Made by a program: the position numbers and the translations under genes. Below the pieces are notes generated by a model, which saw only the letters and a program-made list of their open reading frames with translations, was not told the origin of the DNA and ran no database searches. A DNA stretch of 5,145 nt from assembly GCA_023425615.1 (NCBI GenBank), contig JAFACJ010000632.1, positions 1-5,145 of the forward strand, given 5' to 3'. Position 1 is the first letter of the stretch; each line of letters opens with the position of its first letter. The DNA is from Actinomycetes bacterium. GTDB lineage: Bacteria > Actinomycetota > Actinomycetes > Streptosporangiales > Streptosporangiaceae. Positions 1 through 5,145 of the stretch are shown here, piece after piece.

Positions 1-930
1 GACCTGGAGGGCGCCTGGGCCGCCGCTGCCGCCGCCGACCAGGCGGTACGCGGCGACTTCAGCCGCCCGCACGCCGACCTGATCGCGCTGAAGGGGCTGA
101 TCTCCCACAACCGCGGCGAGTGGAGCCGCCTCCTGCACCAGGAGCTGCTGCGCACCCAGGGCGACCTGCGTCTGGCGACCTCGGTGTTCGACTCCCACCT
201 GTGCGTCGCCGAGTACCTGCTCTACGGGCAGACCCCGTACGAGGAGGTCATCGCGATGGCGGACCGGCTGCGCACCTCCGCCGAACGGGCGGGCGCCCTG
301 CGGGCCGTCGCCTTCGCCGGCGCGCTCCTGGGAGAGGCGTCCCTGCTGTCGGGCGATCTGGAGCGCGCCGAACGCGAACTGTCGGACGCCGCGGTCCTGC
401 ACCGCGAGATCGGCGCCACGGCCGGGGAGTCGCACTGCCTCCAGCGCCTGGCCGAGGTGCATCTGGCGCGCGGGGAGCGGGACGCCGCCGACCGGCTGCT
501 GCGCCGCGCCCTGCCGCTGGCCCGCTGGTCGATCCTGGCCATGCATCTGCTCCAGCGCCTGTACGGCACCATGGTCCTCGCCGCGCCCGACCCCGAGGCC
601 GCCCGCGCCGTCGTCGACTCCGCGCAGGCGGTGCTGGCGCGGACCGACTTCTGCTTCTTCTGCACCATCATGTTCGAGGTGCCCGCGACCATCGCCTGCG
701 CGCAGGCCGGCGACCTCGCCGCGGCGCACGCGCATCTCACCGAGGCCGAGAACTCGGCCTTCCTGTGGGAGGGCACCGCCTGGCAGGGCTCCCTGCTGGA
801 GGCGCGCGCCCATCTGGCACGCGCCGAGGGGAAGGCAGACGAGGCGGCGCGGCTCTTCGGGCAGGCGGCCGTCCTGTTCGCCGACTACGCCCAGCCCCTG
901 GACGCCGCCCGCTGCCGCGCGCAGATCTGA
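1..930 (+). CDS. C-terminal part of a TPR-like regulatory protein (5' end outside the window)
   Basis: The frame is open from base 1 to a TGA at 928-930, giving 309 residues with no natural start, so the gene begins upstream. A methionine codon at 241 of the visible part is internal. The sequence is almost wholly alpha-helical and Ala/Leu/Arg-rich. Helix pairs of TPR character lie at about residues 100-137 (GEASLLSGDLERAERELSDA), 142-175 (AEVHLARGERDAADRLLRRA), 223-250 and 257-293. There are no membrane segments, and the protein ends right after the last helix (PLDAARCRAQI) with no C-terminal LuxR-type HTH. A CxxC pair (C218, C221, motif DFCFFC) sits between repeats. Such tails are common in large actinobacterial regulators that carry an N-terminal SARP/BTAD or AAA/NB-ARC ATPase part, where they act in protein contacts or signal sensing. 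That assignment is inferred, because the diagnostic N-terminal domains are missing. It converges on the MMPL gene, so it is not in its operon. Confidence 0.8.
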   Translation, partial: DLEGAWAAAAAADQAVRGDFSRPHADLIALKGLISHNRGEWSRLLHQELLRTQGDLRLATSVFDSHLCVAEYLLYGQTPYEEVIAMADRLRTSAERAGALRAVAFAGALLGEASLLSGDLERAERELSDAAVLHREIGATAGESHCLQRLAEVHLARGERDAADRLLRRALPLARWSILAMHLLQRLYGTMVLAAPDPEAARAVVDSAQAVLARTDFCFFCTIMFEVPATIACAQAGDLAAAHAHLTEAENSAFLWEGTAWQGSLLEARAHLARAEGKADEAARLFGQAAVLFADYAQPLDAARCRAQI

Positions 931-951
931 GGATCCGACCGGCGCGAACGG

Positions 952-983
952 CGGAAGGCGCGCCTTTCCGGGCACGCCTTCCG
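952..983. terminator. Candidate bidirectional terminator hairpin between convergent genes
   Basis: A perfect 9-bp inverted repeat, CGGAAGGCG (952-960) and CGCCTTCCG (975-983), encloses a 14-nt loop. On the plus strand it is followed by TTTCTC, a poor U-tract, as is usual in GC-rich actinomycetes. It starts 22 nt after the TGA of the upstream gene and lies 25 nt past the stop of the MMPL gene on the other strand, so it is well placed to end both transcripts. A competing inner pairing (GGAAGGC with GCCTTTCC, 953-969, one bulged base) is also possible. Function is inferred from position and symmetry. Confidence 0.55.
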
Positions 984-1007
984 TTTCTCGGTACCGGGTT
1001 CCGCGCG

Positions 1008-3203
1008 TCAGACGGGCTGCGGGACCTTCGGCTTCTCGTCGGCCGACGCCAGGACGGCGTTCAGGCGCTCGCCCTCGACGTCGACGTTCGGCAGGATCCG
1101 ATCCAGCCAGCGCGGCAGCCACCAGGCGGACCCGCCGAGCAGGGCCAGGACGGCGGGGACGATGGCCATGCGGACCACGAAGGCGTCGAGGAACACCGCG
1201 ATGGCGAGGCCGAAGCCGATCATCTTGACCATGGGCTCGCTCATGCCGATGAAGCCGGCGAACACGCTGATCATGATGACCGCCGCCGCGGTGACGACCC
1301 GCGAGCCGTGCAGGAAGCCGGTGACGATCGCCTCCTTCGGGCTCTCGCCGTGCACGTGCGCCTCACGCATCCGGGTGACCAGGAAGACCTCGTAGTCCAT
1401 CGCCAGCCCGAACACCACGCCCACCATGAAGATGGGCATCATGCTCATGATGGGACCGGGGTTCTCCAGCGCGAACAGCTCCTTCAGCCAGCCCCACTGG
1501 AACACCGCGACGACGGCGCCGAGCGCGGCCAGCACCGACAGCAGGAAGCCCAGCGCCGCCTTGAGCGGGACGAGGATGGAGCGGAACACCAGGATCAGCA
1601 GCAGGAACGCCAGCCCCACCACCAGGGTGAGGTAGGGCACCAGCGCCTGGTCGAGCTTCTCCGACAGGTCGATCGCCACCGCGGTCTGGCCGGTGACCAG
1701 CAGGTCCGCGCCGTGCTGCGCCTTCAGCTCCCCGCCCGTGCCGCGCATGCCGTGGACGAGTTCCTCGGTCCGCGGGTCGCTGGGACCGCTCGCCGGGATG
1801 ACGGTGATGATCGCGGTGTCGCCCGCCTGGTTGAAGACCGGCGGGGTGACCGCGACGACGCCGTCCAGCTTCTGGATCCGCGCGGCCGCCGCCTGCGCCG
1901 CCTGCTTCGGGTCACCGCTGCCCGAGGCGTCGACGACCGTCATGAGGGTGCCGTTGAAGCCGGGCCCGAAGCCCTCGGAGAGCAGGTCGTAGGCCTGGCG
2001 CTGGGTGGTGGAGCGCGGCTGGGAGCCCTCGTCGGGCAGCGCGAGGTTCAGGTCGGCGACGGGGATCGCCAGCACGCCGAGCCCGACGACGCCGGCCAGC
2101 AGCACCGCGACCGGGCGGCGCAGCACGAACCGCGCCCACTTCACGCCGAGCCCGGAGTCCTCCGCGTCGACCGTGCCGGTGGACTTGCGCTCCTTGCGGG
2201 AGCGCACCTTGCCGCCGGCGAAGCCGAGCAGCGCCGGGATCAGGGTGAGCGCGACGGCGACGGCGATGACGACGGCGGCGGCCGCCGCCACGCCCATCTT
2301 GGTGAGCGGCGGCAGGTTCACCACGGCCAGGCCGGCCAGCGCGATGATGACCGTCAGGCCCGCGAACACCACGGCGGAGCCCGCGGTGCCCGCGGCACGT
2401 CCGACCGCCTCCAGCGGGGAGCGTCCGGCGGTGAGCTCGGCGCAGTAGCGGGAGACGATGAACAGCGCGTAGTCGATGCCGACCGCCAGGCCGATCATCG
2501 TGGCCAGGATCGGGGTGGTGCTGTCCAGTTCCAGCGCGGAGCCGAGCGCGGTGATGCCCGCAGCCGACACGCCGACGCCCACGAGCGCGGTGAGCAGCGG
2601 GAGCCCCGCGGCGACCAGGGAGCCGAACGTCAGGATGAGGACCAGCGCGGCGATGACCACGCCGATCAGCTCGGTGGCGCCGCCCTCCATCTCCGAGAGC
2701 GTCGCATCGCCGCCGACCTCGACGGCGAGCCCGGAGTCCTGGCCGTGCTCGATGACCTCCAGCAGGCTCTCGCGCTGCGTGTCGGTCATCTCCATGGCGT
2801 TGACCTGGTAGGTGACCTGCGCGTAGGCGATCGTCCCGCTCTGGCTGACGGCCTGCGTCCGGTAGGGGTCCGACACGTTCTGCACGCCGGGAGCCGACTT
2901 CAGCTCCGTGAGCACCCGCTCGACCTTGGTCTTCTGCGCCGGCTGGGTGATCTTCGTGCCGTCCGGCGCCTTGAACACCACCCGCGCGGTGGCGCCCTCG
3001 GCGTTCATCCCGGGAAAGCGTTCGGCCAGCAGGTCGAAGGCGCGCTGCGACTCGGTGCCGGGAAGGCTGAACTGGCTCGCGGTGCTGGTGGGCGCGGACG
3101 CGGCGCCGGCGCCCACGATGCCCAGCAGCAGCAGCCAGCCGATGAGGACGAACCAGCGCCTTCGAAAGGCGAATTGCCCCACTTTATAGAGGAAAGTTGC
3201 CAT
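1008..3203 (-). CDS. MMPL-family (RND superfamily) membrane transporter
   Basis: This complete 731-residue protein is a typical length for actinobacterial MMPL exporters (YdfJ/ActII-3-like). The start MATFLYKVGQFAFRRRWFVL is the usual family opening: a basic patch, then TM1 at about 16-36. An extracytoplasmic porter domain (about 37-175) follows, then a helix bundle at about 176-328 and a charged cytoplasmic loop at about 331-350 (KVRSRKERKS). TM7 is at about 362-384, the second porter domain at about 385-515, the last helix bundle at about 520-690 and a polar C-tail. Both hallmark motifs are present: GIDYALFIVSRY (D244-Y245) and GLAMDYEVFLVTRMRE (D603-Y604). In the MmpL3 family the equivalent Asp-Tyr pairs carry the proton relay, so proton-driven export across the cytoplasmic membrane is expected. 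The substrate is unknown; a drug, lipid or hydrophobic metabolite is likely. No MmpS-type partner is in the window. It follows tetR by 69 nt on the same strand. Its first 15 codons are unusually AT-rich at third positions. Confidence 0.95.
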   Translation of the reverse strand: MATFLYKVGQFAFRRRWFVLIGWLLLLGIVGAGAASAPTSTASQFSLPGTESQRAFDLLAERFPGMNAEGATARVVFKAPDGTKITQPAQKTKVERVLTELKSAPGVQNVSDPYRTQAVSQSGTIAYAQVTYQVNAMEMTDTQRESLLEVIEHGQDSGLAVEVGGDATLSEMEGGATELIGVVIAALVLILTFGSLVAAGLPLLTALVGVGVSAAGITALGSALELDSTTPILATMIGLAVGIDYALFIVSRYCAELTAGRSPLEAVGRAAGTAGSAVVFAGLTVIIALAGLAVVNLPPLTKMGVAAAAAVVIAVAVALTLIPALLGFAGGKVRSRKERKSTGTVDAEDSGLGVKWARFVLRRPVAVLLAGVVGLGVLAIPVADLNLALPDEGSQPRSTTQRQAYDLLSEGFGPGFNGTLMTVVDASGSGDPKQAAQAAAARIQKLDGVVAVTPPVFNQAGDTAIITVIPASGPSDPRTEELVHGMRGTGGELKAQHGADLLVTGQTAVAIDLSEKLDQALVPYLTLVVGLAFLLLILVFRSILVPLKAALGFLLSVLAALGAVVAVFQWGWLKELFALENPGPIMSMMPIFMVGVVFGLAMDYEVFLVTRMREAHVHGESPKEAIVTGFLHGSRVVTAAAVIMISVFAGFIGMSEPMVKMIGFGLAIAVFLDAFVVRMAIVPAVLALLGGSAWWLPRWLDRILPNVDVEGERLNAVLASADEKPKVPQPV

Positions 3204-3215
3204 GGCTGAAGAGAG

Positions 3216-3220
3216 CTCCC
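3216..3220 (-). promoter_or_regulatory. Probable ribosome binding site of the MMPL gene, in a weak hairpin
   Basis: Read on the minus strand, GGGAG lies 12 nt before the ATG at 3203-3201, which is longer than the usual 5-9 nt. It is the only purine-rich block near the start. It overlaps the loop and 3' arm of a small possible stem (GAGTTC at 3229-3224 with GAGCTC at 3218-3213, one G-U pair, 5-nt loop). Initiation may therefore be modest or structure-dependent. No better in-frame start with a stronger site is visible, and the protein N-terminus supports this ATG. Confidence 0.45.
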
Positions 3221-3272
3221 GTCGAACTCAGATCGGTGAAGGGAAAAGGAGTGCTCTTGAGCGGGGTGCGAC

Positions 3273-3872
3273 TCAGGAGAGTTCGAGAGCGGGGAGGACC
3301 ACGGCCTCCACGTAGCGCAGCAGGTAACCGGTGTCCGCGTCCTCGCCCGTGACCAGCCAGTGGCCGGTCAGGGCGCCGAGCATCATCTCCGCGACGTAGT
3401 TCGCCGCGGGAACGTCCCGCCGCAGCTCGCCCCGGTCCATCGCCCGTTCCAGCATCAGCCGGAGCGCCACCAGTTCCGGCTTGACCAGCATGCCGCGCAG
3501 CGCCGCCTGCAGCTCCTCGTCCTGCTTGGCGGCGTGCCCCAGGGACTGCATCAGCTCCATGCCCTTGGGCAGCTGCGCGCCGAGCCAGCCGGCCAGCACC
3601 CGTAGATCCTGCGCCAGGCTCCCGGTGTCGATGTCCGAGATCGAGGGGCGCTCACTCCTGCTCAGCGCCGTCGCCACCAGTTCGGGCTTGCTCTTCCACT
3701 GCCGGTAGAGCGTCGCCTTGCTGGAGTGCGCGCGGGCCGCGACCGCGTCCATCGTCAGCGCGCCGTATCCGACCTCCAGCAGGAGATCGAGCACGACCGC
3801 GAACAGCTCGCTCTCCCGCTCCGGCGTCAGCCGGCTCCGACGCTCAGCCATATCGAGAGACTCTAGCGCCAT
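3273..3872 (-). CDS. TetR/AcrR-family transcriptional repressor
   Basis: This 199-residue protein is of usual TetR length. The N-terminal three-helix DNA-binding domain spans about residues 14-62. Its helix-turn-helix is at 39-59 (MDAVAARAHSSKATLYRQW); residues H49-W59, including the family-typical K52-A53-T54-L55-Y56, form the turn and recognition helix. Residues from about 75 to 199 form the helical ligand-binding and dimerisation domain, which resembles the type often found in actinomycete repressors beside efflux genes. The ATG at 3872 is chosen because GGGGAG lies 6 nt upstream. A second in-frame ATG at codon 8 (3851) would give MAERRSR but has no good site before it. The gene is first in a probable tetR-mmpL operon. 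A 29-bp palindrome just upstream is its likely operator, so autorepression and control of the exporter are expected. The ligand cannot be predicted. Confidence 0.94.
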   Translation of the reverse strand: MALESLDMAERRSRLTPERESELFAVVLDLLLEVGYGALTMDAVAARAHSSKATLYRQWKSKPELVATALSRSERPSISDIDTGSLAQDLRVLAGWLGAQLPKGMELMQSLGHAAKQDEELQAALRGMLVKPELVALRLMLERAMDRGELRRDVPAANYVAEMMLGALTGHWLVTGEDADTGYLLRYVEAVVLPALELS

Positions 3873-3878
3873 CCCCCA

Positions 3879-3884
3879 CTCCCC
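3879..3884 (-). promoter_or_regulatory. Shine-Dalgarno sequence of tetR
   Basis: Read on the minus strand, GGGGAG is followed by a 6-nt spacer (TGGGGG) and then the ATG. It fixes the tetR start at 3872 rather than at the internal ATG of codon 8. It directly abuts the operator palindrome, which ends at 3885. Confidence 0.7.
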
Positions 3885-3913
3885 TAAGTGAACGAAACCG
3901 TTTCGTTCACTTA
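3885..3913. promoter_or_regulatory. Probable TetR operator: 29-bp perfect palindrome
   Basis: The left arm TAAGTGAACGAAAC (3885-3898) and right arm GTTTCGTTCACTTA (3900-3913) are exact reverse complements around a single C at 3899. Length, symmetry and position in front of a tetR gene match operators bound by TetR-family dimers. The site lies between the candidate -10 element and the tetR ribosome binding site, so a bound repressor would cover the transcription start. It is clearly more AT-rich than its surroundings. I saw no second copy in the window, so control of mmpL would run through the shared transcript. Binding by this particular repressor is inferred. Confidence 0.85.
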
Positions 3914-3917
3914 ACCA

Positions 3918-3944
3918 AGCCTAAGCGGAGCGGACGGGGTTCAA
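3918..3944 (-). promoter_or_regulatory. Candidate promoter of the tetR-mmpL operon
   Basis: Read on the minus strand, TTGAAC (3944-3939) resembles a -35 element and TAGGCT (3923-3918) a -10 element of the TANNNT type, with a 15-nt spacer that is rather short. Transcription would start near 3911, inside the palindrome, leaving a leader of about 40 nt. The match is moderate; its position relative to the operator is the main support. Confidence 0.4.
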
Positions 3945-4063
3945 GAGCGTTCCATCACGTGGTCTAGATCTCTTTCTCCACGGCCTCCGCGTCCCGCCCC
4001 GTGCTGGAATAACGCTCACGAGGGCGGTTGTTCACTCTGCGTTGGCCCTCCGTGGGGGTGCGG

Positions 4064-5145
4064 ATGAAGAAGCCGAAGATCGACTACGAGGCGGTGTTCC
4101 GGTGCGCGCCGTCGCCGTTGGCGCTGCTCACCCCCGAGTTCATCATCGTCTCCGCCAACGACGCCTATCAGAAGCTGCTGGGCGTACCGTCCGAGGAGTT
4201 GATCGGCCGGAATCTCTTCGCCGTCTTCCCCGACTGCCTCTCCGCGTCCGCCCCGGAAGGCCCCGGGGCGCTGCTCGCCTCCCTGAAGCGGGTCCTGGCG
4301 ACGGGTGAGCGGGACACCATGCCGCTGCAGAGGTACGACCTGTGGGGATCCGGCCGGCCGAACTCCCCCGGGCAGCAGCGCTACCTGAGCATCATCAACA
4401 CCCCGGTCCCCGACGCCGACGGGCGGGTGGAGCTGATCATCCACCGGGTCGAGGAGGTCACCCGCTTCTTCCAGTGGCTGCGGACGTCCCAGCACACCCT
4501 GCCCGGCGACACCCGGGCGACACTCGAGTCGATGGAGAGCGAGATCTACGCGCGCTCCCAGGAACTCCATGAGCTCAACACCAGGCTCAGGCACGCCTAC
4601 GACCAGCAGCTCGGGCTCGCCACCGCCCTGCGGGAGGCGATCGAACGCCAGCGGCAGTTCGTCTCCGACGCCTCACACGATCTGCGCAATCCCGTCAGCG
4701 GGCTGCAGACGCGGCTGGAGGACGCGATCTCCCATCCCGAGGAGGACCCCGAGGAGGTCCTGCAAGCGCTGCTGCGCGACACCCGGCGGCTGGGCGACCT
4801 GGTCTCCGACCTGCTCATGATCTCCAACCTCGACGCCCACGCCGCCGCCCCCGTGACGGAGTTCGACCTGGGCCGGCTGGTCGCCGAGGAGCTCAAGGAG
4901 CGCGCCTGCGACCACGAAATCCTCACCCGGCTCGCCCCCGACGTCATCGTCTGCGCCTCTCCGGTCAGGGTGGCGCGCGTCCTGGGCAACCTCCTGGCCA
5001 ACGCCGAACGGCACGCCGCGCGCCGCATCGAGATCACGGTCGCCGCCGACCCCCCGGACGCGGTGCTGAAGGTCGTCGACGACGGGGCCGGCATCCCACC
5101 GGAGGAACGCGAGCGCATCTTCGAGCGCTTCTACCGCTCGGCCCG
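4064..5145 (+). CDS. Soluble PAS-domain sensor histidine kinase (3' end outside the window)
   Basis: The frame is open from the ATG at 4064 to the window edge (360 codons visible), with an in-frame stop upstream at 4010. GGGGG at 4054-4058 sits 5 nt before the ATG; GTG at 4052 or 4058 are alternative starts. Residues about 6-132 form a PAS domain (FRCAPSPLALLTPEFIIVSA; later RYLSIINTPVPDADGRVELI). A charged, probably coiled-coil linker spans about 150-200. The HisKA domain has an H-box at 201-210 (SDASHDLRNP), with H205 the predicted phosphoacceptor, D206 the acidic neighbour and N209 at the position linked to phosphatase activity. HATPase motifs follow: N-box NLLANAERHA (N309, N313), G1 box DDGAGIP (339-345) and F-box FERFYR (353-358); the G2 box is beyond the edge. 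No membrane segment or signal peptide is seen, so it should act in the cytoplasm, sensing through PAS and phosphorylating a response regulator not in the window. It is divergent from tetR, with a 191-nt gap. Confidence 0.92.
   Translation, partial: MKKPKIDYEAVFRCAPSPLALLTPEFIIVSANDAYQKLLGVPSEELIGRNLFAVFPDCLSASAPEGPGALLASLKRVLATGERDTMPLQRYDLWGSGRPNSPGQQRYLSIINTPVPDADGRVELIIHRVEEVTRFFQWLRTSQHTLPGDTRATLESMESEIYARSQELHELNTRLRHAYDQQLGLATALREAIERQRQFVSDASHDLRNPVSGLQTRLEDAISHPEEDPEEVLQALLRDTRRLGDLVSDLLMISNLDAHAAAPVTEFDLGRLVAEELKERACDHEILTRLAPDVIVCASPVRVARVLGNLLANAERHAARRIEITVAADPPDAVLKVVDDGAGIPPEERERIFERFYRSA

Noticed and set aside
222..776. 184-residue minus-strand open frame inside the TPR-like gene
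   Set aside because: Its Arg/Ser/Ala-rich low-complexity product has no domain and is opposite a convincing helical-repeat coding region.
120..3209. 1029-residue plus-strand open frame
   Set aside because: It overlaps the TPR-like gene in another frame and lies antisense, codon for codon, to the MMPL gene. Its product is low-complexity and rich in Arg, His, Asp and Gln, with no domain, which is the usual artefact of high third-position GC.
3253..3262. GCTCTTGAGC palindrome between tetR and mmpL as an operator or attenuator
   Set aside because: It has only 4-bp arms with a 2-nt centre, no U-tract follows, and it is unrelated to the strong operator upstream.
3956..3961. CACGTG palindrome in the divergent intergenic region
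   Set aside because: A 6-bp palindrome is common by chance and shows no extended symmetry here.
4006..4029. GGAAT-N16-GTT as an ECF-sigma-type promoter for the kinase
   Set aside because: Only the short GGAAT and GTT cores match, and the spacing is shorter than the roughly 18 nt I recall for SigR-type promoters. Matches this short are expected by chance.
4016..4594. 192-residue minus-strand open frame at the start of the kinase gene
   Set aside because: It is codon-register antisense to the histidine kinase, has no recognisable domain, and overlaps clear PAS coding sequence.

Overview
The window is GC-rich, with G or C at nearly every third codon position, and it carries a two-gene regulator/exporter unit and a soluble PAS-type histidine kinase. 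This fits a high-GC actinomycete (a Streptomyces- or Actinomadura-like organism). That placement is inferred from composition and protein style; I cannot name a genus or species from the sequence.

Layout. (1) Positions 1-930, plus strand: the last 309 codons of a large helical, TPR-like protein whose start lies outside the window. It is most likely the C-terminal sensor/scaffold region of a large regulatory ATPase or SARP-like regulator. (2) Positions 931-1007: a short convergent gap with a 9-bp perfect-stem hairpin, probably a terminator serving both sides. (3) Positions 1008-3203, minus strand: a complete 731-residue MMPL/RND-family membrane transporter with both conserved Asp-Tyr pairs. 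(4) Positions 3273-3872, minus strand: a complete 199-residue TetR-family repressor, 69 nt upstream of the transporter and in the same orientation. (5) Positions 3873-4063: a divergent intergenic region holding a 29-bp perfect palindrome (two 14-bp arms, 1-nt centre) directly against the tetR Shine-Dalgarno sequence, plus a candidate minus-strand promoter. I see no convincing promoter for the plus-strand gene. (6) Positions 4064-5145, plus strand: the first 360 codons of a PAS/HisKA/HATPase histidine kinase that runs off the right edge.

How it works together (inference): the TetR protein binds the palindrome over its own transcription start and represses a tetR-mmpL transcript. A hydrophobic ligand, perhaps a drug or lipid-like metabolite, would relieve repression and induce the exporter. 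The histidine kinase is transcribed divergently and probably has its own response regulator beyond the window; nothing here links it functionally to the exporter. No mobile elements, RNA genes, CRISPR arrays or phage-like features were seen. I found no evidence of an undescribed system; the clearest signal is the operator palindrome and its placement.
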